Below are positions 1 to 14,255 of a DNA stretch of 64,000 nucleotides, in pieces. The DNA is from Harmothoe impar (Eukaryota > Annelida > Polychaeta > Phyllodocida > Polynoidae), in the NCBI GenBank assembly GCA_947462335.1, contig OX381721.1:41256488-41320487 (forward strand). The letters run 5' to 3'. How positions within the stretch are numbered: position 1 is the first letter of the stretch; each line of letters starts with the position of its first letter. The notes beneath the pieces are model-generated. The model was not told where the DNA came from and made no database searches. It saw nothing but the letters and a program-made list of their open reading frames with translations. The translations under genes and the position numbers were made by a program.

Positions 1-939
1 GCACATTTGGCTGAAATCAAGAGCGGAAGCCCAAATTAATTAAATTAATCAAAATGAGTATAAGTATGTACATGACAACGCAAATAATAAGTCCATGTAT
101 ATGGACTAAGTTGACATGCAAAGAAATGGTATGAATGGTTGGTAATCACACCTTGTTGGTCTGTGAGTAATGTGGGTGTAGAGGATCCTGATACCTTGGA
201 GACCCCTGTAACAGCAACACATACAGTGGTGTAAGTCCTTTGTCTATTTGTTCAGAGGTGTGTAACTCCTCCCATGTCGTCAATGGTAATTTACCGTTAG
301 CGCATGGGAACTAGATGGTTAATATGAAATCGGAAGTCCCTCTTGTGTCCTGTAATATCTTATTTCTAGTCTGATATATAGATAATATATCCACCTTGGA
401 GTCTTGACACCGTTATATGTAACGTCTATACATACATACACGGGGGTATACCACACACATGTATGTGTGAGTTGTAAGGAAAGTGGAATGTGTTAGTGGG
501 GAGGTTAGTCTGTATGGGGAGTGTGGGCATGGATGGGTGACGAGGGATACACGCCATAAATGAGTTATGTGAGAGAGGGTATAAGGCCGAAGACTTCAGT
601 CATTCAGCATAGACAGGAATTCCTCCATGGTCGCGGGGCATGGACAATAGTTGGTGGGTCTTTAACAGGGTGGGGTGGGGGAGGAGGGGTATTGGCCCCT
701 CCAGCAAGTAATGGTTTGGAATCAAATAACAATAATGTATACCTGTTTGATATAATACCACAATAATGGCTTTGTTGAGTAAATGGTATATGACAATCAC
801 CTATCTATTTAAAAAAAAAGACGTTTCTAAAATGAACTCATTTCCATTGTTAGACCATAGAAATATCGAAGACAGGCTATACATAATTATTCTGTATATG
901 GTTAACTACATTTTATCATAATCATTGGACACATCCGCT
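1..939. other. Non-coding stretch with one weak exon-like segment
   Basis: No convincing gene. Around 165-232 on the plus strand a short open stretch reads SNVGVEDPDTLETPV and is followed by a good 5' splice site (GTAAGTCC at 233). The acceptor side is poor, so it may be chance. The remainder is AT-rich single-copy-looking DNA with a G-rich patch at 668-692. Confidence 0.3.
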
Positions 940-949
940 ATTCCCAGCT

Positions 950-1237
950 ACCAGATCTCTGTCCCTCCGGTGTCTACTATTAACCAGGCAACAGGCACAC
1001 AGTACGGCTGTGTCACCTACACCTAGTTCAGCCCACGAACACCAGGGGGCAGCAGCAGTCAATAGGATGTCTCAGCACCCCTGCATGCCGCACCTGATTA
1101 CGTTAAACCTCCATAGAGATCCAGAACAGGTAATTCCTGGTATACCTGACCCCTTGACACTCACTATGCCACATAGGTTGCACCCCCGCCCCACCAGTCT
1201 AATGCCTCTAACCCTCCCACAACCCTGCCAGCTATAG
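950..1237 (+). other. Weak candidate coding exon, overlapping a CTCF-like site
   Basis: An open frame of about 96 codons runs from about 950 to a stop at 1235-1237. A strong donor-like sequence (CAG|GTAATT) sits at 1131 after the residues HRDPEQ, and possible acceptors lie at 947-949 and 1024-1026. The translated sequence is proline- and histidine-rich after the donor, which suggests that only the part before 1131 could be coding. I recognise no domain. It overlaps a perfect CTCF-type motif, so the GC-rich composition may have a regulatory cause. Confidence 0.2.
1040..1052 (+). promoter_or_regulatory. CTCF-like binding motif
   Basis: CACCAGGGGGCAG matches the core bilaterian CTCF consensus (CCASYAGRKGGCR type). 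Occupancy is inferred, not shown. Confidence 0.45.
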
Positions 1238-1439
1238 GATATCCACCACCAGTGTAAATATCTATGTATCAACTTTATGTCACCAATGTAAACGATCATC
1301 TCGAGATGATTGAATATAATGGTTAAGAGTTGCATTTAGTTTTGAATTAATATAGCATTATGATAATCAATATGTAAAATATGTCAGTTAGGTAAGGAGT
1401 CAGTCACCCATGTGATTGTGGATGCAGTACACCCTTCGT

Positions 1440-1457
1440 GGGGGGGGGGGGGGGGGG
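1440..1457. repeat. Poly-G run
   Basis: Eighteen consecutive G bases, followed by further G-rich DNA to about 1530. Such runs are length-unstable and can form quadruplexes. Confidence 0.9.
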
Positions 1458-4400
1458 TAGGGTATGTGAACTGAACCTCCAGGTATTGGGTAGTAGTAAG
1501 ATAGTCTGTGTGTGGGCGGGGGGAGGGTAATTTCTACTATAGGAACCCCCCAGGGTTGGCTCAGATTTAATACAGGTTTTATTATCCAGATATCTAGCCT
1601 TGAGGGATTTTCTGCTTGAACTCCTGAATTGGCATCCTCAGAGGTATAGCCTCCTCTTTAGAAGCCAAAGGACCTTTTGGAGATCCTAGCATTCCTGAGT
1701 TTACTTTCCATCGTGATTTATGTTGAATTCTGTCTGCTTAGTTATGACCATGTAAAAGCCTCATTCCCATCAGAGAAAGGACATTGCATTTATATTAGTT
1801 GTACGCCGACAATAGAAGGAAAAAGAAGTTAATGTTATTCTAAGCTCAGCGAAATATAAGAAGTAGATGCAATAAATCAGATGCTACTTAACACCTAAAT
1901 AGTGTGTTGATCTATGTTCGGTCTTTGTCAATGGGTAATCACCCATAAATAGTGTTCCTTTGTAAGTTCACCTGATGTAACACAGTAGCCTAGATGTCAG
2001 GTGATAGCCTCCCATATACTTTACCTATAGGATCAATTTGATATTTTTAATTCAGAAGTACTCACCTGAACGTGTTTTACATAGCCTTATTTCCAATTCA
2101 TTCAATCTAGATAATGGTGCTTTCCACACCAATATTTTTTAATATAGACATTCAACTTATACCACCCTGTTTTAACTAAATCATTGCTTTATGTAACAGC
2201 AACAAGAACGCTGATATTTCCTTGATACTAATCCCCTTACCCATATTATTATGATATCGCATGTAAGTATGCTTATCCTCTTATAAGATTACAGTCAATT
2301 TTCATAGCTCTCGTATGTGAGGCTTATCAGCCCGCAAAATCATGATATCTTATCAGCTTTATAATTATATAGAATACACTGACAAAAGGCTATTGGCATC
2401 GGATATACCATTAGATAATAAGTATACACCCAATATGGCTGTGAAAAGAGCTACTCAGAGTGAGCCAACAATAGACTGAGCAGGTGTGGGCACATAGTCA
2501 TAAGTTGTCATGGTGACAGTACTTAGCCAGCTAATAGAGTGTGAATTACCTCTCAAATGTAGCTATTAGGCCCACTTTATGTAACCAACGGAACATTGAC
2601 AGGTGATACATGTGATAGCCTCCGCTTGCTATATATAGACCTGTGTGATTCAGCATACTGAGGAAAATATATCATTACATGAAATAAAACCAAATAGAAC
2701 CAAATTAAAATATATTATAATGGAAATGGAAAAACATTGTCTAAAGGTCATAGGTCATCAGGTGGCGTTATTCCTGTCCATAAACGACTTCTGGATTATA
2801 ATGTATTGCCATACTGAAGTCCGGGATCTTGAGGCTATTGTATCTAAGGTATAGGAGAACATGAAAGGTGAATATCAAAACATCTTAGACAATCCTGACT
2901 GACCAGTAAATACTTCACGCACCCCTCCTTCTTGAGGATAATGACTCAGGTGTCTAAGTTCTATTGTAACCAATATATCAGTGCCAGCAGCTTATAGGGA
3001 TTTGCTGGGTTAACACCTAACAAAGGGATGCCTTGCTGACGACACACACACAATGGTGTAGAATCCCTATATCCCAGTACAGTGTAATCCTGAATTCAAT
3101 ACTGTTACATGTTATTAGGAGAGTATACCTTTTTAACACCCTTTCTGTCACATTATGATTTCATATGGCTTTCAGTGTGCCGAACTCTTAGAGTTCCGCC
3201 TTAGAAGTCGTCACAAGGAATTTAGTACACCCTAAGATTATTGGCCAATGACCATTTCGTCTCCATAATTCCTCAATTTCACCAAAAGCACCCTTCCCTA
3301 CTTCCTGCTTCTTTTGCCCATCAACACTTTCAAATCCCCATTCAGGGCCATCAGTTCCCTGCAAAGCACCGGCATTAAAGGGGCAGGGCCCCTACAATGG
3401 ATAACAAAAGGGAAAGGTGGGCTTTGAAGTTTAGCTCATTTGACACGTGTTGTGGATGTCATAGTGTCTGAGGGTGAATACAAGAGGGGTAGGTGTGTCT
3501 GGTATGACACCTGATGGAGCCTTTGATGGTCACAGAAAATAGCCCTATCACTGATGTAATACCCTGTCTAAATATTGTAGATAGTTAATAGAAGAGTAGC
3601 GTTTGATATCATGACGCCTGGTGATGCCCATAATGAGCAGAACATAGGAGTATGGTTATGCTAGGATGGTCGTGATATAATTAGGGTACCTTTGTCGTAG
3701 AGAGAGCTGTTATCGCGAAGTTCACAAACCTAGAGCATTATGTGAACTAATGTTGGAAATGATGGACCATAATATTATATAGGATACACACAGAGAAATG
3801 TGAGAGTCACTGTCACCAAAACCACCGACTAATGAGCATCAGGTATTGTGAGGATAGAAATGGCGCACAGGAAATTGCACATCCTGATTTCTTTTTCTGT
3901 TATGAAACGTGGCAGAGGGAGAACCCAAATTGAACCAGTTCGTTACTCCCATACCCTTCTTGTTAAACCCCACTCCTATTATTATGGCAACTCCGTGACA
4001 CGGGTAATATCTTGCACTAAAGTTACTAAAACAATGTTGTGAGTAGATGTATTCACTGCAAAATCCCTGATATAGTTTCTCCAGCTATAATCTGTGCATG
4101 CTCAATTGCATCTACCTTAGTAGTATATGTAAGATACTGGTGGGTACGGCGTACACCTGATGATACCTTTGATGACCAACACACAAAGGCCAGTGATGCA
4201 ATGTGGTTTAGATGAGGCCTAGATTAAGCCTAGATGGTAACTTTCATCAAAGGAAGGTTCGTGTGAAGTGAGGCTTACCTGTACTGTAGGCCTGTTAACA
4301 ACAGTGATACACCTGAACGACTCCTTGAATACCTGAGATTGAAGGTGTACCTATCCAGTGTTTATAGTAGATTCTGTCACTTCCATTTAATGAGGACCTC

Positions 4401-6949
4401 GTAGGCAAGGAGTAAGAATCTGGTTGACTTTAATGCTTGCTTGTGCCCTGCTTATACCTTTTAGTATCTGAATTCAACAATCCTAAAGATCGGAATAGTT
4501 TTAGAACCCCAATTTCGATGAAAGGTGAAAAGGGTCAAGTTTCCCTTAATAAGTACAAGAGCCAGGGGTAACTGCATAAAACAGCAATTTCCCAGCCCTA
4601 GGCTAAGCAGAGATGTGTGCTCCTATGGTTGCTGAGGTTTAATTGACATGGGGTGCAGGTCTGGTAAAAATGTCAGAAGAGGAAGAGAAGTGGGTAAAGG
4701 GCTTGTATAGTTGAGTCTGCTAACCCCTAAGGTGTCAAACGGTGAATGTAGTGTCCCCTAGGCTGTCTGTAGAACTGGACAGCAGGAAGATACACAGTAT
4801 GGCGAGCCTATCTATAAATAAATATCACATTTGCTAAGCTGAGATGCAGTATTGTCAAAACAAGTCCAGAGTACTTGAAATTGCATGCCATTCATTTCTA
4901 TCAACTGACGCCTTTACAGTGACATGATCCTGGCATGGAACCAGTGTTTTTGGTACCCATGGTCCCTATCAAATAACAAATAAAATTCCTACACGAATAG
5001 TCTTCCATAGGGTTATGATGGGGCACAGTTTGACAAGCAGGTGAAGGCATAGAGAGGGACTACCTGTGGAGAGCCTTCATAGGTCACACAAAGGGTGGAC
5101 AGCAGGGGGACAGATTGAAGGGTAAGTGACGGTGACTGACCAAGCAGACTGTAATTTATGGGTGACAGTGGTCAGACTCCCACCTGCACACCCTCCCTTA
5201 TACTTCCAGTACTATAACGAGTACTTGCAATATAGCCTTAACAATCGGAGGGTTCCGCTCGTGTAGGCCATACACAGGAAAGGGGGTCAAGTAAGGGGTC
5301 AGAACGACTGATGACTTTCACTATATGGTCAATAGATCAAAAAATCATTATCTGATCTGAAGTTGGGGTTCTCCTATAGTTAACACCATAGATGGCAATC
5401 GGATGTTTGATTGCTTTTTGAGTAGGGTATCGACTATTGTTTGCATTGTTACTTGGGTATGGTACTGCGCATGTTAATTAGTTTAAATGCCTTTGTAATG
5501 GTAGTTTGGGTCCAGTATACCTCTGTTAATTGTCTAAGATGATCACTAAACCACGAAGCCATTGTAATTGCTGTTCACTTGATCTTCCTGCAGATGAACT
5601 TCAAACCCAGTGAATTATCTCTAGAATCATGTTAAAATACATAATGTACAAATTGTTGATGCTTGTATTCATGAATATAATTGTATAACGGTGATATTTC
5701 GGGGCAATTTGGGGTACTAGTCTTAGATTTATAGAACTTGTTCATTAGCTCGGATTTCAAAAATCACATGACTATAGCTAAATGTCATTGTGTTAAACAA
5801 AACACCTTGTCAATAAAAATGTTTGCTCCAAGCTGCGCCTTTGGGGATAGAGTTATTATATATCAGACGTATCACCCATATCCATGTTATAGCCTAATGC
5901 CTCCCCTCAAGCCTGGGCCCCGCTGACAGTTACAAACTAATCTACATAATTAAGGCATTTATTACCAGGTTCCTGATTTAAATGCTATGTGAAAAGTACA
6001 AATTACACCATTATAGGATTTTCCCATGGGCTCTGAGCACTTGAAATTTTTATGATTCATAACTCATTAAAATGTCACCCAACAATGTCAACATAAGGTT
6101 ATTATCATCTTTCTTTGCCAAGTGAAGGGTCCCTGAGTGTTAATTAAGTCCTTTAATTAACACTTTGAACTTCGAAATGCTAATTGGGGGTTCAATGAGG
6201 ACAACTTTAACGCTATCATGGTTAGGTCAAGATAAGGAAGGAACTAAATGAACAAAATTCTCCCTTTGATAAATGGTCCATATGTCCCATGATGGCTCTG
6301 TACCATTTAAATCACAATGTTTTGCACTACTCAATGTAACCTTCTCACGATTAAGATCAAGTTATTTTGTATTTACCTGCTCCCATATTGAATAACAGAC
6401 ATGTATGTATAGTGAGAAGCTTTTCGAAATATAATTTCAATTGTAACATTTCTTTTCCTTCTGAGATGTATTCCTTAGTAGGTTTTATTCAGTTGCCCAA
6501 GAAGTAGTCTTACCCCTATTTGTTAACAGTAACTACCAAACACACTAATTGTCCATGTGCAACATAATATTCTCCAGTAATAATTAGCCATCAAGCTTCA
6601 TGGCACATACAGCTATTCTTCTATATAGCCTTTAGCCATATCTACCAGACCCCTTCCCAACTTGGTATCCCCCCGGGGTAAATGCTGCCCCGATAACCTC
6701 TGTGGGAAGACATTCTAATTTCCGACTCACCAGATGACGGATTTAACCACCTATGAAGTATCACCTGTCCAGTAATTAGCACATCACACTATATACCCCC
6801 AGGTAACGGGATCTAACCCACTAAGGTCGGGATAAGACTCGAATAACGCTGGAACTAAGAACTAAGACAGTGCTATATTATATATCATTATGTACCGGTA
6901 TTTGGTAAAACTTATATGTCCATGATTTTTAAGAATGACTTCATGTGTG
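1458..6949. other. Non-coding stretch (intron or intergenic)
   Basis: Both strands are broken by frequent stops. The longest open frames are under 70 codons and show no domain-like composition. Nothing here supports a gene, RNA gene or mobile element. A short near-duplicate phrase (ACACCTGATG followed by CCTTTGATG) occurs at about 3509 and 4151. Confidence 0.6.
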
Positions 6950-6954
6950 TGCAG

Positions 6955-7105
6955 GACGACATGGCGAAAGGGGGAGGAAGAGAGGGGAGTATAAGATAGA
7001 GAGAGAGAGGTTGGGAGAGAGAGAGGGAAAACAGAGACAGAGGCAGAGAGACAGACAGAAACAGACAGAGACAGAGACAGGTAGACAGAGACAGACAGAG
7101 AGTGG
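6955..7105. repeat. Purine-rich simple repeat (GA / GACAGA)
   Basis: A stretch of GAGA followed by imperfect GACAGA units, about 150 bp. The open frames across it (Leu/Ser/Cys-rich on the minus strand) are repeat translations, not genes. Confidence 0.85.
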
Positions 7106-10100
7106 GACAGGGGCCAGTGACTGAGTATTAGGCATTACAAGCAGGACTCCTTGGAAGCATTCAACCAGACATTGAGCAAACCTAGTCCAGGAAGGAGACA
7201 GAGGTATACAGATCTGCCTGTGGCTAGATTAATTAATGCAGTGTAGATGTATTGTCTTCATCACAATGACTAGAAGATGACCCCCTCTCCATGACAAACC
7301 CTTAATTAACACATACTCCCCCTAATTACCTTACATTCCTGTCTCACATCGTGAACTGCAGGTGACAACAAGTGATAGGTAAATTAGAGAGCACATTTAC
7401 AACACTGCTGTCATCTCCTGATGTAGGAGGAAACACCCTAATAAATAGTCCATATAAACTATATAGATGATGCAAGCTTTTCTACGTTTTATCTACATAT
7501 AGATATGTGACATGATCCGCGAAAAAGGCCCTTAGTACAGAGTGCACTAAGGTCCTTTTCCCCAGTCACATATAAGGCAAAAATGTAGTAATGTAGCCCT
7601 GCTTAACAATCTGATTTCGAGAGCAGTCGTTAAGAACAAGCCTCTAGCTCATATATTGATCATAATTATTCAACTAGGTTATGCTCCAGAATTGTGTTAC
7701 TTGTCAATGGTGACCAATCCATACCCAATAAAACTGGCCACCCAGGACTAGAAGTGACATGCAGTAAGCCTCTATTTGTTAGAGCTGCAGTTGTTACCTG
7801 TTCCTTTTCTGAGCCATCCCTGGGGATCAATGCCTTAAGCTAGGCTGACCTAGATAACAAGTGGTCAGTTTGTATGATTAGCACTGACCATTGTATGGTC
7901 ACCCCTAACAAGGGGGTATAAGCAGGGGGTGTGGCAGGTAGTACACGTCACTGTATCAGATAAGATAAGCATACCTGTCCACAGGTAATACCCTATGGGG
8001 TATACACCCTAAACCGTACCCGCTATAGAGGATGCTGTGGCAAGGGTATACTTAGGAGTATACTCACCGTTGTACTCTGTCATTAGGGTTGTGTCTGTAT
8101 GGGATCCACCCCAGGGTTAAACAGATACTGCTAGCTGATAGACATCACCCTTAAGGCTGCAGGATATAACATAGTACAATGTCTATTTCACCACTGTGTC
8201 TACATGTGCATTATTCTCTTCCCTTTCTCTCATTCTCTCACTCCCTTAGCTGCAGGCCATGGACTCAGTATACACCCCTTCCTTTTATTCTCCTTCCCCT
8301 CCCAGATCTAGAAAACTGTTATATTCTCTCACACACCCTAGTCTCCCTACCCCTTTTTAGCTTATTAGTTGATTCTAAATTAGCCCTCACAATTTCACCC
8401 TTTCAGAACATCCTTCTAAAATTCATAAATAATGATTATTGATAAGCTGCTATGCTACAATTACGATATCTTGATATTCCATTTCAACATGGTATAGGTA
8501 TTATAGGAAGAGAGGTGAACAATAAAAAACTGTGTTGTTCTGATTCCCCATTCCCTATATTGGTGATTCTACCTCGTGTATAACATGAAGTAGAACCCCT
8601 GATAGTATACAGGCTGACATGTACACCTGTGGGTATCATGTCAGTCTACAATAAACCTTCTTTACCGCCTTCCCTCGCACCTCCCTCCAGCTAGATATTA
8701 ATTATGTATACTTCACCTTAAGGGCTAGCAGACCCACCCTGCAATTAGTGTCTCCTAGTAGTTTATATAGTTCATATGACCTGTTTTGACCACGATTCTC
8801 ATGTTTAGCCACTTGAGTAATAATGCTGCACGTGCTTATCTGACATTTTTAGACACGGTATAGAATGATAATTGAAATGGTCGGGGGCTAAAAGTCGAAG
8901 GGCTTTAGAGGAGTCAATTGCTAGTCATTTGGACAAGAACAAATATGTTGAAATATACGATTATCTAGTACTTAACTACTCCAGCCAACTCCCCTTGATT
9001 ACTCACAGTAATATCCAAATCCTGAGGCAAAGACCTTCGGATCCAACGTCTTTGTAGCCATGTTGGGAAGTTTATCACTCCTGTGGATCGTCATATCCCA
9101 ATGTTGTGTCTTTTACCTGTGACTACTCTAGGTTTATATTGCTTCCAGCTTTTTAAAGGCCATTAGCAATGGCCATGTCACTGTTCAGGTTACCAAATGG
9201 TATGGACATTTATACCTCTGACTGTCAAAATACTACCATTTGAACATAAATTAGAACAGCTCATTATATCTGGAAGTGTTCTGTCAAAATGATAATTAAA
9301 GCATTTTTTCTGATCATTAGCACCATTCATGCTAAATATCGTCAGTCAATGTCACACAAGGTATGCTTTGATGCTCTCTGCGTGCTCTTAGTGCATATTA
9401 AATATTCGGTGGGAGGTCTCTATCAAATTCCCCTATGTGTAGTTTGCAGGCCTCTTCATATAATTATACACTGGTATTCCATAATGGATGTCCTGTCTTA
9501 AAGATGCCGTACATAACGTCAATTTCTCCACTTGGGTTCAATACTGTTATAGTGTGTGGTACTAATATCAGCAGGTACAATCAGATACTGCTCGTAGACA
9601 TCCCTACGTTCTATAATGCACCGATGCTATAGTATACCAGCATTACTTTCTCATCTACCTATCCAAGTGTATCTATAGAGCTCCTTATATATTCCTCTCC
9701 TCCTGTAACTTGCAGTATCTTTACCTATCTAAAGATATCCAAGCTTGAACCATACAATGTCTAGCACGTCCAGTGGTATATGGATCCTCTATGGGTATTC
9801 CTGTATGTCATCACATACACTGGGTAGATACAGTGACTGGAGAGTGTAGGTGGGGTGGGAGGGTCAGTGAGGGGGTCACTGGCCAATGGGAGGACACTGA
9901 CCCTCATCCATCTACTTTCTGTGTGATATAGGAATTTGCAATTAATGATACACTATAGTTCATTTTATTCTCACTGAACGTAGCATCGGCGAGTTGTCAG
10001 GGAGTATCTTATAAATGAATTTAGTATCACATTGGATGTTTCTGCGCTGTATGAATTTATAATTAGGAAATTGTATAAATTGTCCATGACTATGTGGTCC

Positions 10101-11306
10101 AAAGGCTGTTCTAGTTCAATAAGGAAATGTACCTACATGTTCAACAGCATCTGGAGACGTCACTGTGCTATTAACCTGTGCTATTAACTCAGTCATAGTA
10201 TAGACCAAATACCAATATTAAATTGTTCCCATAACCATTGGTTTTAGTGAAGGGTTAAAACTATAGTTTCATATCAAAGGGGTACCCATAGCCTGAGATC
10301 AGAGGCTTTGGAAAAAAATGTCTGATTTCTGGATGGTCTATACAGGTGGGGTGCTTCCTGCCTTTCTCCCTCTTCTACACCCCCACCTTTATCCAGTAGG
10401 GTGGAATGACCTCGCTGTGCATGTGCATTAGGCTCCAGACATCAAGGGGAATACCCAATGATGTGCAGAGAACCATGAACTAGCCTCTCCTCCCAGCCCA
10501 TCATAATATCTCATGAGAATGAAGAAGTGATCATTCAGCTACTCAGATGTGGGATCCTGGAGGGGTTTAGTCATTGATTATGTTTTTACATCACTTCAAT
10601 ATGGCCCACAGTAGTGATAGAACATGAATTGGTGAAGACATACACAATGATCTCAGTGTTGGATTGGTGAGAACATGTATGATTAAGACACAGGATTCAA
10701 TCCATCATGGCCAGGTCATTAACATGATGCATTCGATGATGACCAATGACCATACTATGCCAAATCCAGGGATGGCCCATTAAGGGCAGATTTAGGCCTG
10801 GACATTCAGCTGGTGCCAAACTGTAATGAGTTGGGACTTAGGAGAGGTAGTGTTCCCTTCTTGGCTCTCATAATGGTGTGCACTGGTAAATCTCACTTCG
10901 TGGTTGGTCTATCCAAAGACGGAAGCTGTTATTTAGACAAGGCGTATTACACTGCGTGCTCCTCGTGACTTTTACAGTTGATCCTTGGTAAACTTTCCCG
11001 AATTATGTAATGGATAAGCTAGCTAAAGTCCTCTGTCTAAATTTGGCAATAGTAAGTTCAAATCCACATCTCAACGGCAAGCAAGAAGTCCACGTTAGTG
11101 GAGGGCTTTTAAGCTGTTCAAACTCAGGATTCCTGGTCAGTATTGTCCTGAATGCTGGTGATTTACTCATCAGAAGAAGTTGATGACAGTGGTGGATGAT
11201 TGGTGAAGCTACAGTGACAGTTGAGCGTTGTTCACAGTGGGAGTGTTTTTACAAAGTGACATGGCCTTAAACCCACACCGTTACAATCCGTCAGTGCTGG
11301 CCATGG

Positions 11307-11321
11307 CCACCAGGGGACGCC
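11307..11321 (+). promoter_or_regulatory. CTCF-like binding motif, forward
   Basis: CCACCAGGGGACGCC differs from the strong CTCF core at one central base. It faces a second motif at 11441-11455 in the opposite orientation. Confidence 0.45.
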
Positions 11322-11440
11322 CTTACAGCTGCAGACCCAGCACCAGCGGCCAAAGGGCCCTGGGCGATATTAGAGTGATGTATGGTCAGTAGTGAATGTG
11401 GGGGGAGAGTGAACACAACATGGCCGACAGGTCCCATATA

Positions 11441-11455
11441 ACGCCCCCTGGCGTA
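11441..11455 (-). promoter_or_regulatory. CTCF-like binding motif, reverse
   Basis: ACGCCCCCTGGCGTA on the plus strand; read on the minus strand it gives CGCCAGGGGGCG, a good CTCF core. With 11307-11321 it forms a convergent pair about 120 bp apart. Confidence 0.45.
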
Positions 11456-13178
11456 CCTCCATGGCAGCCTGGTTGACGTGATGTTATGCCCTCCCAACCC
11501 CATCACACATCTATATTCAAAATGCTCATATTATAAAGCTCAAACTTCGAGGAATTGGTGAAATTAATGTAAACTGACATTCATAGAAGTTATCATTATA
11601 AGATTGCCCATAATTAATGTGGAAGAATCCCAGGAACTTGCCTAAGCATTAGTGAGGATAGATAACATAATGGGCTCCACTGGTCAAAGGCAGGACATTG
11701 TCCATGATTCATGGTTGTTAAGTGCACTGGAGGAGGTACCATACAATAGTAACAGGGGACATCATTTATGGATCGGAAAAGCATTAATGAGCTCAGACTT
11801 CTGTTCGGGGAAAGTCATGTTGATCCAGTAGAAAACCATTACTCATAGCTACAAAAACGGAATATGGGTAAAAACAGTACTAATAGTGTGCTTACAAGGG
11901 GTCATGTACAATGATTCTCCACTAAAATGTGTTTACCCAATTGGCTTGCCATACACATTTCCATTGGCCGCCCCAGACGCTGGCAGGGCACAACATCAAA
12001 TAGCCGCCTCTCGTGATGGAGGCTAATTAATCATACTCATTTTTTGTCATTTTAAATATTGCATTTTGTAACTGACCCCAGAAACATATAACATGCTTGT
12101 ATATATAAAAGTACACCGTCTATGCTATGTATGTTTACTTCTAAAGATATCAACTCTGTTATAATTCTCATTACAGAAATTCGGGATTTATCAGAATGAC
12201 ATTAAAACAAGTGTCCTAATGAGGGGAGAACACTGTGCATGTACTGAAATAATCAATGCAGTGAGAGGACTCATAATAACTGATCATCAGCATATCAGTA
12301 TTAATGTTGGTGGTATGCTACTATATAATGTCCTAAATTAAATGGGTGTTTCGTGAAAATCCCCACACTTATTGATTTGGTGAGAGAAAAGCTTAGCAGT
12401 GACATATACATAGATGAATTGATAAAATAAATTGCAATGCATTCTTTTAGAAACCAGTTCCAGAAACCAATGTGAGATCTGGTTATGAAATGAAGAACCA
12501 ACAGGCAACAGTCAATGGAACAATGTTTGTTATGTATCATGATTATTAGCGAATATCTAATAGAGAAGTCAAGTGCAGAAGGTCCTGCTAGACCAGACCT
12601 GTTTTCTAATCAAGTGAGAATATATGATAATTAATAGGGAGTGCTTACTAGTACATATCAAAGGGTCACCTAGATATGCAGAGGAGTGTTTGGGACCAGA
12701 GTTGCCCATTAACAGGGTTTGTAATGCCAACTCGTAATGTAATATTTACATGGTCTGCCTGTAAAACGATCCAGAGTGTGTTAGCTGTTCAATACCTCTC
12801 TGATACAGCATTAGTGCAATATTTGGTCTACAATATATTCTGTGTATTGATCATATCTGTATTTGCTGTAGGGGGCATTTTATATAATTACCAATATTCT
12901 ACAGATAGTTCTGGCAATGCCCAATGCATATAGCTTGGATGTCTGACAACATTAAGTTCGCCCTTCAGGGTTCTTGGCATTTCAGTGGTTGTAGGGTCTG
13001 GATATTCTTTTTTTGATATTCCTTTGAAGTAAAGGAGAGGATAATGTACCGATTGTATATTGCTTGGCTAGCTTGACACTGCTTGATTTGACCAAAAGGA
13101 GGGCGTGTCACGCAACCTGCGGTGAACTAAAGTTTTCAATATGACGCAGGGGGAATATATAATATACTATATATATGA

Positions 13179-13183
<5 letters not shown>

Positions 13184-13265
<82 letters not shown>
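13184..13265. repeat. (AT)n microsatellite
   Basis: About 40 uninterrupted AT dinucleotides, preceded by imperfect AT-rich sequence from 13155. Confidence 0.95.
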
Positions 13266-13268
<3 letters not shown>

Positions 13269-14172
13269 TTTATTTGAATAGAATACTATTTATTTGAATG
13301 TTTATTTCCAAAATGGTACCTTAAGGATATTAAGTTAATTTGATATGCCAACTACCATGATATACTATAAACGAGTCTATAATGATACTTGATTTATTTT
13401 CTTAATATATTCATAGTTCCAATTACTTGATGATTTTATCTAAATGATTCATCATTTAAATAATTCAGAAGCTTTCACCTTTCAGTCGTATAGCCAATCA
13501 TGATTAGCAAGTCCCCTAGCTGTTTAGATTTGTGGGAAATTAGCGCTAATCCTTCAGTAATTGGCCTAAAGCTAAATCCCTTTGTGAGATACAATGCTAG
13601 TAATTAGCCGATCACCTCCACAATGGTACATGTAGTGGCATAGGATTGCAAGTAGGCCCCGACATACACCTTTCCATCCCTAAAGGTGGCAGTGTATGTA
13701 TGAATTGGGTACATTTCAAAACTGATTGGCTTATTATAGATGCATTTTAGCAGTATCTATGTCCATAATAGGAGTACGCTGAGGGAAATCTCAGTTTTGG
13801 TAATGTATAAGTGAATACCAAAGTCTCTTTCACATTATAAGAGAGAGATTGACGCATCATTTTGTTCTACCTTCTTGTACTTCTGATTATATATTGTATA
13901 AAAATAAATCCACATTTACCTCGTTTGTATCGACTCTTTCTGCTGCTACCACCTCCATGGTCCATAGCATCCCATAGGAACATTGTAACACCTCTTCCGA
14001 TAGAGCTAGACTCTCTCTATACCTTTTTACTCCCTAGTGCTTCAGAGATGTGTGTGCCTCTCAGCTGACGGCTCCAGTATGACCAGGTCATCAATGTTCC
14101 TACACCCCAAACCCACATCAATCTTTAATCCACCCTGGTGGGCAACAGCAGAACTAAACAGGTAGCTCCCCC

Positions 14173-14255
14173 ACGTGTTAGGGGAGGGGTGGGGGTGTGG
14201 GAGGATGAGGGGGGGGGGGTGCTCGGGAGGGGGTGCTTTGGGTGGGAGGTGTGTG
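14173..14255 (+). repeat. G-rich low-complexity tract, quadruplex-prone
   Basis: Many G runs of 3 to 10 bases in about 80 bp on the plus strand. Open frames on both strands here are Gly- or Pro-rich by-products of the composition. Confidence 0.7.

Larger units (their letters stand above)
7110..13183. other. Non-coding stretch with paired CTCF-like motifs
   Basis: No supported gene. Open frames up to 87 codons are present by chance. The only notable items are a GC-rich island at 11290-11510 holding two CTCF-like motifs, listed separately. A polypurine/polypyrimidine bias is seen at 8200-8400. Confidence 0.55.

Noticed and set aside
10985..11075. tRNA-like boxes (GGATAAGCTAGC, AGTTCAAATCC)
   Set aside because: No acceptor stem can be paired and the interval lacks an anticodon arm; at most a remote SINE remnant, too weak to call.
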